This document shows positions 45,520 to 55,331 of a stretch of DNA of 64,000 nucleotides, one piece after another; the first letter of the stretch is position 1; the number at the start of each line of letters is the position of its first letter. This stretch comes from Oerskovia merdavium (GTDB lineage: Bacteria; Actinomycetota; Actinomycetes; Actinomycetales; Cellulomonadaceae): the NCBI RefSeq assembly GCF_014836755.1, contig NZ_JACSQF010000009.1, forward strand, positions 134,272 through 198,271. Direction: 5' to 3'. The notes under the pieces were generated by a model that saw nothing but the letters and a program-made list of their open reading frames with translations, had not been told where the DNA came from and did not search any database. The position numbers and the translations under genes are program-made.

Positions 45520-46325
45520 CGGATGTCCACGACTTCGGGCTTGTAGCGGTGGTCGGCGTACCAGCCCAGGGTCCGCACGAGCCCCCAGGCGTGCGCTCGG
45601 CGCGTCGAGGCCCGCACCACGACCTCGGGGTGCGCCCCGTAGGACGACGTGAGGCGGCGCACCTCGTTGACCAGGGCACGGTCCTCGTGGAGGTCCTCGA
45701 TCGCGGTGCGGGGAAAGCCGCCCGCGCGCTCGTAGAGGTCCGCGGTGATCGCCATGTTGCACCCGGGCGCCATGACGTACGGGCCGAGGTAGGACGGGTC
45801 CTGGTTGCCCGGACGGAACTTCCCGAACGTGCTCGCGAGGCTCACGGCCCCCGACAGGACGGCCTGACGCACGCGGGAGACCGGCAGGTCGTCGGTGCGC
45901 GCCACGATGCGTCCGGCCACCAGGTCGTGCCCGACCGCGAACGCCGCCTTCACGCGGACCGTCCAGTCCGGCGGGGGCACGCAGTCCGCGTCGGTACGCG
46001 CGAGGTGCGTCGCGCCCCCGGCGATCGCGGCTCGCATGCCCGTGTCCGCCGCGGCGCCCGTGCCCTTCTGCTCCTCGGTCACGAGGCGCCAGCGCGGTTC
46101 GGCCCAGTCGGCGATGGTCGCTTGGACGAGGTCCGGGGTGCCGTCGGTCGAGCCGTTGTCCACCACGACCAGGTCGAAGTCCCGGTCCTCCTGGGCCCGC
46201 AGTGCACGCAGGGTCGTGAGGATCCCGTGCTCGTGCGCCTCGTCCAGGGCCGGGACGACGACCGCGAGCCGGACCGGGCGCGCCTCGTGGCGCGCCTCGC
46301 CCCCGCCGGGCACGAGCGCGATCAC
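45516..46325 (-). CDS. GT2 family glycosyltransferase
   Basis: The 269-residue protein has the GT-A nucleotide-sugar fold: VVVPALDEAHEHG (22-34), DNGSTDGTPD (56-65), the DxD metal site TDADC (111-115) and a catalytic acid region EDLHEDRALV. No membrane helix or signal peptide is seen, so it works in the cytosol. It starts at a GTG overlapping the OleA-like stop (GTGA). Its place inside the lipid cassette suggests it glycosylates the product, or transfers a sugar to a precursor. The acceptor is unknown. Confidence 0.85.
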   Translation of the reverse strand: MIALVPGGGEARHEARPVRLAVVVPALDEAHEHGILTTLRALRAQEDRDFDLVVVDNGSTDGTPDLVQATIADWAEPRWRLVTEEQKGTGAAADTGMRAAIAGGATHLARTDADCVPPPDWTVRVKAAFAVGHDLVAGRIVARTDDLPVSRVRQAVLSGAVSLASTFGKFRPGNQDPSYLGPYVMAPGCNMAITADLYERAGGFPRTAIEDLHEDRALVNEVRRLTSSYGAHPEVVVRASTRRAHAWGLVRTLGWYADHRYKPEVVDIR

Positions 46326-47500
46326 AGCCGCACCGCCATGGCGCCGATGCTGATCCCGCCGGCGAGACCGACCAGGAGCACCACGTCGCCCGGGCCCACG
46401 CGGCCGCTCTCGAGCGCGGTCACGAGCTGGAGCGGCAGCGTCGCGGAGGCGACGTTGCCGTGCTCGGCGACCGTGACGATCGTGCGGTCCTCGGGCAGCC
46501 CGAGGGCCTCGTGGACGTCGGCCAGGTAGGCGACCGCGACCTGGTGCACGGCCACGAGGGCCACGTCGTCCCACGTGAGGCCCGCACGCACCAGCGCGTC
46601 GAGGATCACGCCGGGGCCCAGCGCGAGGAAGGCGTCACGCAGGCGCGACCCGTCGATCTCGAAGTACGTGCGGTCGAGGTCGCGCGGGAACGCCGTGCCG
46701 CCACCGGGGAGCATGCCGACGTCCCAGTGGCTCGACTCGGCGCCGAACGCGCTCGCGAGGATGCCGCGCGGCCTGTCCGAGCACGCGCAGGTCCCGTGCG
46801 CGGGCCCCAGCCGGTCCGCAGCCTCGGCCGGACACCCGTCGGTGGGCCCCGACCCCTCGCCGTGCCCCGGTGCGCGCTGGACCAGGACGGCCGCACCGGC
46901 GTCGGACATCGTGTAGCCCGGCGCGGACAGCAGGTACGTCGCCCGGTCCGGGACGTCCCACCGGACCGCGCGCGAGGGCGCCTCGCCGCACGCGACCAGG
47001 ACCGTCGCGTACCGTCCCGTCGCGACGAGGGCCTCCGCGACCTCGAGCGCGTTGAGGACCGAGTTGCACGCGTTCTTGACGTCCATGACCGGGGCCCGGA
47101 CGCCCAGCTTGGCGGCGACGATGTGGCTCGTGGCGGGCTCGACCATGTCCTGGCTCGCCGAGGCGAAGATCAGCAGGTCGACGTCCGCCACGTCCAGGCC
47201 CTGGGCCGCGAGCAGCGTGAGCGAGGCGGCGACCGCGAGGTCCGAGGCGTTCCAGTCGTCGGGCAGGACGTGGACCTGCTGCACACCGGTCAGGCGCGAG
47301 ACCATCGGCAGACGAGGCACCGCCCCCGGTCGGCTCGAGCGGGCGAGCGCCCGCTCGGCGTCGGCCACCTGCACCGTGCGCTCGGGCAGGTGGACGCTCA
47401 CCCCTGTGAGAACCGCGACAGGAGCGGGCGGGACGGGAGCCGAGACGACGGGGTGGCGGGCGCCCGAGGGGCGCACGGAGAGGTCAGCGAGGATCGGCAC
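46322..47500 (-). CDS. OleA-like / KAS III thiolase-fold synthase
   Basis: The 392-residue thiolase-fold enzyme has the complete FabH/OleA triad: Cys145 in VKNACNSVLNAL, His319 in AVHQVAVAY and Asn349 in EHGNVAS. It would condense two acyl thioesters (OleA) or acyl-CoA with malonyl-ACP (FabH). A Gly/Pro/Cys-rich loop (211-246) interrupts the second half. The GTG at 47500 is chosen because TACGCT lies exactly seven bases upstream, giving a leaderless start. It is the first gene of the operon, followed by GT2, P450, ligase and reductase, which favours an Ole-type role. Confidence 0.85.
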   Translation of the reverse strand: MPILADLSVRPSGARHPVVSAPVPPAPVAVLTGVSVHLPERTVQVADAERALARSSRPGAVPRLPMVSRLTGVQQVHVLPDDWNASDLAVAASLTLLAAQGLDVADVDLLIFASASQDMVEPATSHIVAAKLGVRAPVMDVKNACNSVLNALEVAEALVATGRYATVLVACGEAPSRAVRWDVPDRATYLLSAPGYTMSDAGAAVLVQRAPGHGEGSGPTDGCPAEAADRLGPAHGTCACSDRPRGILASAFGAESSHWDVGMLPGGGTAFPRDLDRTYFEIDGSRLRDAFLALGPGVILDALVRAGLTWDDVALVAVHQVAVAYLADVHEALGLPEDRTIVTVAEHGNVASATLPLQLVTALESGRVGPGDVVLLVGLAGGISIGAMAVRL

Positions 47501-47507
47501 TCGCGAC

Positions 47508-47513
47508 AGCGTA
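47508..47513 (-). promoter_or_regulatory. -10 box TACGCT of the Ole-like operon
   Basis: It ends seven bases before the GTG at 47500. The divergent P450 promoter lies about 75 bp away, so the two may share control. Confidence 0.5.
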
Positions 47514-47585
47514 GCCACGGAACGGCCGCGGTCGGGGGTTTTCCACGGGTGAGAACTCCCCATCCCGCGTGCCGCCCGGATGGGC

Positions 47586-47591
47586 CAGACT
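47586..47591 (+). promoter_or_regulatory. -10-like box CAGACT of divergent P450
   Basis: It ends seven bases before the ATG at 47599, matching the leaderless spacing seen elsewhere in the window, though the first base departs from TAnnnT. Confidence 0.4.
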
Positions 47592-47598
47592 GTCGGGC

Positions 47599-48867
47599 AT
47601 GCTTCCCACGACCCGCCACGAGGTGGACCTCCTGCGCCGTGCACGCCCCGGCATGGCCGCCGTGCTGCTCGGCGGCCATGCCGCGCGTCGGCTGCCCGGT
47701 CCGCCCCTGCGCAAGGTGCCCGGGCTCGGCTGGGTGACGGCCGACCCGGTCGTCGCCCGCACGGTCCTGGGCGACCACCGCTCGTTCACGATCGTGGGCG
47801 AGGGCGGGGTCGGGCACCTGTGGGCGCAGATCCTCGGCGACTGGGTGCTCGACCTGTTCGACGGCGCGGGGCACCACGACCTCCGTTCACGCTCGCGCGA
47901 GCTGTTCACCGAGGGCAGCTCGGCCGAGCTCGTCGCCGGGGCGTGGTCGGGTCCGCTCGCCGACGCCCGGACCGCGCTGCGCGAGGGGGCGACGGTCGAC
48001 GTCGCGCGCCTTGCCCGCGTGCTCGTGGGCCGCATGATGATCTCGCTCCTGGGCGTTCCGGCCCCGGCGGACCGCGCTCCGGGCGCGGGGACCTGGCCCA
48101 CCGACGACGACGCGCTCACGGTCTTCGAGACCGGCGAACGCCTCGCGACGATCGCCCTGGGCAGCGCGGGCTCGACGCACCTGTCCCCCGGGCAGGTCGC
48201 CGCGGCGCGCGAGATCGTGGCCGAGCTCACGCGCGGGGTTCCCGCCGGGTGGCGCGACGCCCCCGGCGACACGCTCCTCGGCCGGTGCCGCGAGCTGGGG
48301 CTCGGACTCGAGGAGACCACGGGGCTCGCGTGCCTGCTGATGGTCGCGGGGACGGAGACCTCGGCCTCCGCGATGGCCCGGACCACCGCTCTGCTCGTCG
48401 ACACGGGCGAGCAGCACCGGCTCCTGGACCTGATGCGCGTCGACGCAGAGCGCGAGGCCGCGGGTGAGGTCCGCGGTCCCGGCGAGCCCGACGCGGTCGA
48501 GAACGCCGTGCGCGAGGGGCTGCGGGTCACGAGCCCCGCCTCGGTCATCGGTCGGGGCGTCGCGGCCGACGTCGAGGTGGCGGGCCGCCGGCTCGCCGAG
48601 GGCGAGCGCATCATGATGCTCGTGTGGAGCGCGAACATCGGCGCCGGCCGGTTCCGTGCCGACCGCCCCTACGTGCGCGAGAGCCGCCAGCTGTGGTTCG
48701 GGGCCGGGCGGCACCTGTGCCTGGGCGCGGCCCTGGCGCGTGCGGAGATCGGCGCGCTGCTGCGCACGCTGTGGGGGGACGGGCAGAGCCTGCGGGTCGT
48801 CTCGCGCAGCGCTCAGCGTGGGGTCCTGATCCCGTCCTACCGGACGCTGGTCGTGGCCCGCGCGTGA
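47599..48867 (+). CDS. Divergent cytochrome P450 beside Ole-like operon
   Basis: The 422-residue P450 has I-helix VAGTET (249-254), ExxR at 306-309 (EGLR) and heme loop FGAGRHLCLG with Cys374. It shares the P450-fold ending GVLIPSYR with the P450 at 44236, so they are relatives, though distant. It is read from the opposite strand, with starts only 98 bp apart from the OleA-like gene, and probably belongs to the same pathway. No redox partner gene is seen. Confidence 0.9.
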   Translation: MLPTTRHEVDLLRRARPGMAAVLLGGHAARRLPGPPLRKVPGLGWVTADPVVARTVLGDHRSFTIVGEGGVGHLWAQILGDWVLDLFDGAGHHDLRSRSRELFTEGSSAELVAGAWSGPLADARTALREGATVDVARLARVLVGRMMISLLGVPAPADRAPGAGTWPTDDDALTVFETGERLATIALGSAGSTHLSPGQVAAAREIVAELTRGVPAGWRDAPGDTLLGRCRELGLGLEETTGLACLLMVAGTETSASAMARTTALLVDTGEQHRLLDLMRVDAEREAAGEVRGPGEPDAVENAVREGLRVTSPASVIGRGVAADVEVAGRRLAEGERIMMLVWSANIGAGRFRADRPYVRESRQLWFGAGRHLCLGAALARAEIGALLRTLWGDGQSLRVVSRSAQRGVLIPSYRTLVVARA

Positions 48868-48978
48868 CCTCTCCGCGCCGCGGCGCTCCCGAACGGGCCG
48901 CGCCGCGAGGTCGCGCGCGCCCTGACGCACGCCGGACCCGACGACCGTCGGGCCGCGACCGTCACGCCGGACGGCCGC

Positions 48979-49641
48979 TCAGTCGCGCCCGCGCCACGTG
49001 CACAGGCACGCCTCGTTGCCCTCGACGTCCGCGAGGACCCAGAACGCCGGCGCCCGGTCGTCCGACACCAGGTGCCCTCCTGCGGCGATGGCTGCGGTCA
49101 CGCGCGCCTCGACCTGGTCGTGCGGGACCGTGACGTCGAGGTGGATGCGGTTGCGCTGGGGCCGCGGGGCGTCCATCTGCTGGAACCAGACCGGGGGCCC
49201 GTAGCCGGCGCGGTCCCCCAGGCCCAGCCCCTCGTCCTCCTCGGGCCCGTCGACGTAGCCCAGGACGGCCCGCCAGAACGGGCGTACCGCGGGCCGGTCC
49301 AGCGCGTCGATCGCGATCTCGACCTCGAGGAGGCCGTCGGTCTCGGCCGGGAGGTCGAGCTCCTTGGCGGCCAACGAGATGCGGCGGGCGAGCGTCAGGT
49401 CGCGCTTGCTCAGGCCGCCGACGTCGTGGGACGACGTCCGGACGGTCACGGTCGCGTAGCGCAGGTCGACGTCGGGATGGTGGTTCATGCCTTCGGCCAG
49501 CTCGCCGATCGCGTCGACCAGCTCGACGCCCGCGGTGAACGAGCCCGTCCTGAACCTGGTCTGCGCGGTGCCGAGCAGCACGCGCCAGTCCTCCACCCCG
49601 TCGCTGTCGTGGAATTGTCGGGCGGTGATCTCGTCGCTCAT
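48979..49641 (-). CDS. Pterin carbinolamine dehydratase-like / VOC fusion
   Basis: The 220-residue fusion starts at an ATG with GGAG eight bases upstream. Residues 1-97 resemble 4a-hydroxytetrahydrobiopterin dehydratase, keeping MNHHPDVDLRYATVTV (His54, His55, Pro56) and a later His72. Residues 103-220 are a glyoxalase/VOC beta-alpha-beta-beta-beta unit (RIHLDVTVPHDQVEARV, EACLCTWRGRD). Such fusions are annotated as VOC proteins in actinobacteria; the role is unknown. It lies alone between the P450 and ilvD. Confidence 0.8.
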   Translation of the reverse strand: MSDEITARQFHDSDGVEDWRVLLGTAQTRFRTGSFTAGVELVDAIGELAEGMNHHPDVDLRYATVTVRTSSHDVGGLSKRDLTLARRISLAAKELDLPAETDGLLEVEIAIDALDRPAVRPFWRAVLGYVDGPEEDEGLGLGDRAGYGPPVWFQQMDAPRPQRNRIHLDVTVPHDQVEARVTAAIAAGGHLVSDDRAPAFWVLADVEGNEACLCTWRGRD

Positions 49642-49875
49642 GGCTGCTGCTCCGGTGCGTGTCGGGTGGACGGGGACCCTGCGGAACGTCGTGGCGAGCC
49701 GGGGTCGCGGGCCCTGGCCGGTCGGACCGGGGAGGTGCTGCGACGGAGCGTTCCTCGTCCAACTATCCCGCAGGCGGAGGTCCGTCGCCAGCACGCGCGG
49801 CCAGCGTGCCGAGCACGTGGGCGGGTCGCGTCCAGGCGCTCTCGACGGCTCCGTCCGCGACCGCGTCCAGGCCCC

Positions 49876-51576
49876 CTACTCGAGGATCGCCCCGCGCGAG
49901 GCCGACTGGACGAGCTTGGCGTACTTGGCCAGGACCCCGCGCGTGAACTTCGGGGCGAGCGGCGCCCAGCCCTCCTTGCGGGCCTCGATCTCGGCGTCCT
50001 CGACCAGCAGGTCGAGCGTCTTGCGCGCGACGTCGAGCCGGATCCGGTCGCCGTCGCGCACGAACGCGATCGGTCCGGCGTCGACCGCCTCGGGTGCGAC
50101 GTGGCCCACGCACAGCCCGGTCGTCCCGCCCGAGAACCGTCCGTCCGTCAGGAGCAGCACGGTCTTGCCGAGGCCCGCTCCCTTGATGGCTCCCGTGATC
50201 GCGAGCATCTCGCGCATGCCCGGTCCGCCCTTGGGGCCCTCGTAGCGGATCACGACGACGTCGCCGTCCGTGATGGTCCCGTCCTCGAGGGCGTCGAGCG
50301 CCGCGCGCTCGCGCTCGAACACGCGGGCCGTGCCCTCGAACACGTCCGAGTCGAAGCCCGCGGACTTGACCACGGCCCCCTCGGGCGCGAGCGAGCCGCC
50401 CAGGATGGTGATGCCGCCCGTGTGGTGGATCGGGTTGTCGAGCGCGCGCAGGATCTTGCCGTCGGGGTCCGGGGGGTCGATCTCCGCGAGGTTCTCGGCG
50501 ACCGTCCGGCCCGTGACCGTGAGCGCGTCGCCGTGGATCAGCCCCGCGTCGAGCAGGGCCTTCATAACCACGGGCACACCGCCGATACGGTCGACGTCGT
50601 TCATGACGTACCGGCCGAACGGCTTGAGGTCGCCCAGGTGGGGCACCTTGGCGGCCACGCGGTCGAAGTCCGCGAGCGTCAGCTCGACCTCGGCCTCGTG
50701 CGCGATCGCCAGCAGGTGCAGGACCGCGTTGGTCGAGCCGCCGAACGCCATGACCACGGCGATCGCGTTCTCGAACGCCTCCTTGGTCATGATGTCTCGC
50801 GCCGTGATCCCGCGACGCAGCAGCTCGACGACGGCCTCGCCCGAGCGGTGCGCGAAGTTGTCGCGGCGGCGGTCCGCCGAGGGCGGTGCGGCCGAACCGG
50901 GCAGCGACATGCCCATGGCCTCGGCGACCGACGCCATGGTGTTCGCGGTGTACATGCCGCCGCACGCGCCCTCGCCCGGGCAGATGGCCCGCTCGATGCG
51001 GTCCAGGTCACCCTTGCTCATGAGCCCGCGCGAGCACGCCCCCACGGCCTCGAACGCGTCGATGAGCGTGACGTCCTTCTCCGTGCCGTCCTCGAGCTTG
51101 ACCCAGCCGGGCATGATCGAGCCCGCGTAGAGGAACACGCTCGCGAGGTCGAGGCGCGCGGCGGCCATGAGCATGCCGGGCAGCGACTTGTCGCAGCCCG
51201 CGAGCAGCACGGACCCGTCGAGCCGCTCGGCCTGCATGACGGTCTCGACCGAGTCCGCGATGACGTCGCGGGACACGAGCGAGAAGTGCATGCCCTCGTG
51301 CCCCATCGAGATGCCGTCGGACACCGAGATGGTGCCGAACTGCAGCGGGTAGCCCCCGCCCGCGTGCACGCCTTCCTTGGCGCCCTGCGCGAGCCGGTCG
51401 AGCGACAGGTTGCACGGCGTGATCTCGTTCCACGAGCTCGCGATGCCGATCTGGGGCTTGACCCAGTCGTCGTCCCCCATCCCGACGGCGCGGAGCATGC
51501 CGCGCGAGGCCGTGGCCTCGATGCCGTCGGTCACGGTCCGGGAACGGGGCTTGATGTCGATGTCGTCGCTGGCCAT
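49876..51576 (-). CDS. ilvD: Dihydroxy-acid dehydratase, plant/[2Fe-2S] type
   Basis: The 566-residue dehydratase makes 2-oxo acids from dihydroxyisovalerate and dihydroxymethylvalerate. Three cluster cysteines are present: [16 protein letters not shown] and [12 protein letters not shown], the set of [2Fe-2S] enzymes of plants, cyanobacteria and mycobacteria. The ATG at 51576 sits behind GAGGAG; an in-frame GTG 18 bases earlier is less suitable. The product differs greatly from the second IlvD at 52372. Two distinct DHADs in one window suggest backup under different oxygen or iron states, or one acting on another sugar/hydroxy acid. Confidence 0.93.
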   Translation of the reverse strand: MASDDIDIKPRSRTVTDGIEATASRGMLRAVGMGDDDWVKPQIGIASSWNEITPCNLSLDRLAQGAKEGVHAGGGYPLQFGTISVSDGISMGHEGMHFSLVSRDVIADSVETVMQAERLDGSVLLAGCDKSLPGMLMAAARLDLASVFLYAGSIMPGWVKLEDGTEKDVTLIDAFEAVGACSRGLMSKGDLDRIERAICPGEGACGGMYTANTMASVAEAMGMSLPGSAAPPSADRRRDNFAHRSGEAVVELLRRGITARDIMTKEAFENAIAVVMAFGGSTNAVLHLLAIAHEAEVELTLADFDRVAAKVPHLGDLKPFGRYVMNDVDRIGGVPVVMKALLDAGLIHGDALTVTGRTVAENLAEIDPPDPDGKILRALDNPIHHTGGITILGGSLAPEGAVVKSAGFDSDVFEGTARVFERERAALDALEDGTITDGDVVVIRYEGPKGGPGMREMLAITGAIKGAGLGKTVLLLTDGRFSGGTTGLCVGHVAPEAVDAGPIAFVRDGDRIRLDVARKTLDLLVEDAEIEARKEGWAPLAPKFTRGVLAKYAKLVQSASRGAILE

Positions 51577-51662
51577 ACCCGAGTATCTCCTCACGGGTGA
51601 AGTGCGGCCACAGCGCGCGTGGCGGCTCGCCGGGGCATCACCTCGTCGGGAAGGATGCCGCG

Positions 51663-52265
51663 ATGACCACGACGTATCGTCCCTCGCTCCGGCCCGTCCG
51701 CTCTTCCCGGACCACCTCGCTCCCGTCAGCCCGGCGAGGCGCGGTGCTCGCTCCCGTCGTCGCGCTCGCTCTGCTCACGGCCGCGTGCTCGGGCACCGCC
51801 GAGCCGCGGGCCACGCCCACCGCGACGCCGTCGAGCACGGGCACCGCGGCGGCCCCCGAGGCCGCTGTCGACACCACCCCGATGGCCCCCGAGCCCACGC
51901 CGGAGCCCGACGCCGCCGACGAGTCCCCCGAGGCGAGCTTTCGCGCCTGGCTCGCCGCGAGCCGTGCGCCCGCGGTCGAGACGGCCTGCGGGTACATGAC
52001 CCCCACGCTCGTCGACCGGATGGTCGCGGAGATGACGGCGCAGGGGTGGCCCGGCATCACGGACTGCTCGTCGATGATCACGACCACGGCCGAGCTCTAC
52101 GCCGCGGTCGGCGACGTCGCGGAGGTCGAGATCGCCGTCCGCGAGGAGCGCCCCGACGCGACCGTGCTGTCCGTCGCGTACGCGGGCGGCGACTGCGGGT
52201 CGGCCGTCATGGTCCCCGAGGGCGCGAGGTGGATCATCACCGAGCAGTCCGAGGAGCAGTGCTGA
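51663..52265 (+). CDS. Small secreted lipoprotein
   Basis: The 200-residue product has an Arg-rich N-terminus, a hydrophobic helix and lipobox LTAAC (Cys42). A Thr/Pro/Ala linker (43-90) precedes a compact domain of about 110 residues with four cysteines (ACGYM, DCSSM, DCGS, EQC-end), probably two disulfides. AAGGA lies seven bases upstream of the ATG. No family was recognised. It lies divergent from ilvD and convergent with the second ilvD. Confidence 0.75.
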   Translation: MTTTYRPSLRPVRSSRTTSLPSARRGAVLAPVVALALLTAACSGTAEPRATPTATPSSTGTAAAPEAAVDTTPMAPEPTPEPDAADESPEASFRAWLAASRAPAVETACGYMTPTLVDRMVAEMTAQGWPGITDCSSMITTTAELYAAVGDVAEVEIAVREERPDATVLSVAYAGGDCGSAVMVPEGARWIITEQSEEQC

Positions 52266-52312
52266 CGCACGCACCCGCCCACCGCGCACCGCCGCACGCC
52301 ATGCTCCGCACG

Positions 52313-52354
52313 CGACGACGGGCCCGCCCCCTGCTCGGGGCGGGCCCGTCGTCG
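52313..52354. terminator. Bidirectional terminator, 18-bp perfect stem
   Basis: Positions 52313-52330 and 52337-52354 are exact complements around a 6-nt loop. They separate the lipoprotein (+) from the second ilvD (-). Confidence 0.85.
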
Positions 52355-52371
52355 TCGTGCGGGTGCGTGGC

Positions 52372-54234
52372 TCAGCGGCGCTTGAGCAGCGACACGTCGC
52401 GCACCGCACCGCGGTCGGCGGACGTCGCCATCGCGGCGTAGGCCTGCAGCGCGGGCGAGACGTAGCGGTCGCGGTCGACGGGCTGCCAGGGGTTCTCGCG
52501 CGCCTCCATCTTGGCGCGACGCTCGGCGAGGACCTCGTCGGGCACGTTGACGCGGATGAGGCGCGTGTCGACGTCGATCTCGATCTCGTCGCCGTCCTCG
52601 ACCAGGCCGATCACGCCCCCGGCCGCGGCCTCGGGCGAGACGTGGCCCACCGAGATGCCGCTCGACCCGCCCGAGAAGCGGCCGTCGGTGATGAGCGCGC
52701 AGACCTTGCCCAGGCCACGGCCCTTGATGAACGACGTGGGGTAGAGCATCTCCTGCATGCCGGGTCCGCCTGCGGGGCCCTCGTAGCGCACGACGACCAC
52801 GTGGCCGGGCTCGACCTGCTTGGTGAGGATCTTCTCGACGGCCTCGTCCTGCGACTCGCAGACCAGCGCCCTGCCGACGAAGTGGAACACGTCGGGGTCG
52901 ACACCCGCGGTCTTGAAGACCGCGCCGTCCTCGGCGAGGTTGCCACGGAGCACGGCCAGGCCGCCCTCGACCGTGTACGCGTGCTCGAGGTCGCGGATGC
53001 AGCCGTCGGCCGCGTCGGTGTCGAGGTGGTCCCACCGGTTCGACGTCGAGAACGCCTGCGTGGTGCGGACCCCGCCCGGCGCGGCGTGGAACAGCTCGAC
53101 AGCCTGCTCGGTCGCCTTGCCTCCGCGCACGTCCCAGTCGTCGAGCCACTCGCGCAGCGTCGGGGTGTGCACCGACGTCACGTCGTGGTCCAGGAGACCG
53201 GCACGGTCGAGCTCGCCCAGGAGCGCGGGGATGCCGCCCGCGCGGTGGACGTCCTCCATGTGGAAGTTGGGGTGGTTCGGCGCGACCTTGGACAGGCACG
53301 GGACCTGGCGGCTGATGCGCTCGATGTCCGTCAGGTCGAAGTCGATCTCGCCTTCCTGGGCGGCCGCGAGGATGTGCAGGACCGTGTTGGTCGAGCCGCC
53401 CATCGCGACGTCGAGCGTCATGGCGTTGGCGAACGCGGCCTTGGTCGCGATGTTGCGCGGCGCGGCCGAGTCGTCCTCCTCGTCGTAGTACCGACGCGCG
53501 AGGTCGACGATCGTGCGGCCTGCCTCGAGGAAGAGCTCCTTGCGCGCGGCGTGGGTCGCGAGCGTCGAGCCGTTGCCGGGCAGGGACAGGCCCAGGGCCT
53601 CGGTGAGGCAGTTCATCGAGTTCGCGGTGAACATGCCCGAGCACGAGCCGCACGTGGGGCACGCGGCCTCCTCGACCTGCGCGAGCGCCTCGTCGCTGAC
53701 GTTGTCGTCCGCGGCGTAGTTGATCGCGTTGACGAGGTTCAGGCGCGTCGAGGCCACACCGTCGGCGACGACGACCTTGCCCGCCTCCATGGGGCCGCCG
53801 GAGACGAAGATGACGGGGATGTTGAGGCGCAGCGCGGCGTTGAGCATGCCGGGCGTGATCTTGTCGCAGTTGGAGATGCACACGATGGCGTCCGCGCAGT
53901 GCGCGTTGACCATGTACTCGACCGAGTCCGCGATGAGGTCGCGGCTGGGCAGCGAGTAGAGCATGCCCGCGTGGCCCATCGCGATGCCGTCGTCGACCGC
54001 GATGGTGTTGAACTCCTTGGAGACGCCGCCGGCCTCGCGGATCGCGGACGCGACCAGGTCGCCCATGTCCTTGAGGTGGACGTGGCCCGGTACGAACTGC
54101 GTGTACGAGTTCGCGATCGCGATGATCGGCTTGCCGAAGTCCTCGGAGCCCATGCCGGTGGCGCGCCAGAGCGCGCGGGCACCGGACATGTTGCGGCCGT
54201 GGGTGGACGTCCGAGAGCGCAGGGGGCGACTCAT
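52372..54234 (-). CDS. ilvD: Dihydroxy-acid dehydratase, E. coli/[4Fe-4S] type
   Basis: The 620-residue enzyme has the long E. coli-type layout: QFVPGHVHL in place of the first cysteine, SNCDKITPG and [16 protein letters not shown] for the cluster, and a 40-residue longer middle domain than the IlvD at 49876. It is thus a different subfamily. AAGGAG lies nine bases before the ATG, and a TAGTGT box about 55 bp upstream suggests a promoter. E. coli-type DHADs are damaged by oxygen, so this copy may serve low-oxygen growth while the other is stable in air. Confidence 0.93.
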   Translation of the reverse strand: MSRPLRSRTSTHGRNMSGARALWRATGMGSEDFGKPIIAIANSYTQFVPGHVHLKDMGDLVASAIREAGGVSKEFNTIAVDDGIAMGHAGMLYSLPSRDLIADSVEYMVNAHCADAIVCISNCDKITPGMLNAALRLNIPVIFVSGGPMEAGKVVVADGVASTRLNLVNAINYAADDNVSDEALAQVEEAACPTCGSCSGMFTANSMNCLTEALGLSLPGNGSTLATHAARKELFLEAGRTIVDLARRYYDEEDDSAAPRNIATKAAFANAMTLDVAMGGSTNTVLHILAAAQEGEIDFDLTDIERISRQVPCLSKVAPNHPNFHMEDVHRAGGIPALLGELDRAGLLDHDVTSVHTPTLREWLDDWDVRGGKATEQAVELFHAAPGGVRTTQAFSTSNRWDHLDTDAADGCIRDLEHAYTVEGGLAVLRGNLAEDGAVFKTAGVDPDVFHFVGRALVCESQDEAVEKILTKQVEPGHVVVVRYEGPAGGPGMQEMLYPTSFIKGRGLGKVCALITDGRFSGGSSGISVGHVSPEAAAGGVIGLVEDGDEIEIDVDTRLIRVNVPDEVLAERRAKMEARENPWQPVDRDRYVSPALQAYAAMATSADRGAVRDVSLLKRR

Positions 54235-54611
54235 GGCGGTTCAGCTCCTTCACGTGGTGCTGCGGCCTGGGAGGTGACCGCTCGGACACACTACGCCCGC
54301 CCCGGACCCCGCAGGTCGGGCGTCCGGCTCGTGGTCCCCGCCGGGAGGCAGCGCTCCCACCGGGGACCGGATGTGCGATCCCCCTACGTAGCACCACCGA
54401 TACGGGAAAACCCGTCAATCTGCTCAAAAGGTTGCAGGCGACTTCACCCCGGTGGTTAGTTGACAGGGCTGCTCGGACCCCGCCGCCACTGGCCCGCAGA
54501 GGCCGATCCCTCGACCACGAGGGGACCGCGGTCCCCGCAGGCAGCACCTCGTCCCGCACCCCGGCCCCGCGCCGTCCGGCGGACGACCCATCGACCAGGG
54601 AGACCAGACCC
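54235..54611. promoter_or_regulatory. Divergent promoter region of ilvD and DoxX gene
   Basis: 377 bp with no gene. The ilvD side has a -10-like TAGTGT (54288-54293, minus strand). An ACGGG-AAAA-CCCGT palindrome lies at 54402-54415 in a rare AT-rich patch, and a perfect -35 TTGACA at 54460-54465 faces the DoxX gene, although no matching -10 was found. Confidence 0.4.
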
Positions 54612-55193
54612 ATGAGCCAGGCCACCGCTGCACCGACCCTGAACCCCCACTCCACGTCCATCTCGACCGACCCCACGGCCGCACCGCAGGCGACCACGCC
54701 CCCTGTCGTCACGCTGCCCGCGGCACGCCGAGCGCTGGCCGTGCTGCGCATCGCGATCTCGCTCGTCTTCCTGTGGCCCGTGCTCGACAAGACCTTCGGC
54801 CTGGGCTACGCGACCCCCGCCGAGCGTGCGTGGGTCGGCGGGGGTTCCCCGACCCAGGGCTACCTGTCCTCGCTCTCGGGGCCGTTCGCCGACACGTTCG
54901 GCGCCCTGGCCGGCCCCGCGACCGACTGGCTGTTCATGCTCGGCATGGGCGCGACGGGCCTCGCGCTCCTCCTGGGCGTCGGGACGCGCGTCGCCGCGGT
55001 CTCGGGCACGCTCCTCATGGCGCTGCTGTGGGCCACGACGTGGCCCGTGGCCGCGGGCTCCACCAACCCGGTCGTCGAGGACCACGTCGTGACCGCGCTC
55101 GTCGTGGTCGTCGTGGCCCTGACCCGTGCGGGCAGCACGTGGGGGCTGGGCGGGGTCGCGGAGCGCGTGGGCGTGCCGGCCTGGATGCGCTGA
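54612..55193 (+). CDS. DoxX-like membrane protein
   Basis: The 193-residue protein starts at an ATG behind GGGAGA. A Pro/Thr-rich cytoplasmic start (about 40 residues) leads to four predicted membrane helices (about 42-57, 92-115, 118-137 and 150-167). The layout, with LRIAISLVFLWPVLDKTFGLGYAT near helix 1, fits the DoxX/DoxD (TQO small subunit) group. Its activity is unknown; some relatives act in thiosulfate or quinone redox chemistry. Confidence 0.75.
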   Translation: MSQATAAPTLNPHSTSISTDPTAAPQATTPPVVTLPAARRALAVLRIAISLVFLWPVLDKTFGLGYATPAERAWVGGGSPTQGYLSSLSGPFADTFGALAGPATDWLFMLGMGATGLALLLGVGTRVAAVSGTLLMALLWATTWPVAAGSTNPVVEDHVVTALVVVVVALTRAGSTWGLGGVAERVGVPAWMR

Positions 55194-55209
55194 GGCGACC
55201 CGTCGCCCG

Positions 55210-55277
55210 GCATGCCCGACGGCGCCACGCGCCCAGGTGCAGCGACGCACCCGGGCGTGTGCCGCCGTCGGGCGTGC
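55210..55277. terminator. Bidirectional terminator, long imperfect stem
   Basis: Positions 55210-55234 and 55253-55277 pair over about 25 bp with three mismatches. They lie between the DoxX gene (+) and the peptide transporter (-). Confidence 0.7.
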
Positions 55278-55331
55278 GGCACCGTCAGTACCCGGACGTC
55301 CCCGCCGGGCGGCCGTCCGCACCGGCGCCCG

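Noticed and set aside
54402..54415. ACGGG-AAAA-CCCGT as an ilvD attenuator
   Set aside because: No leader peptide with branched-chain codons and no T-run accompany it, and it lies upstream of the likely -10 box.
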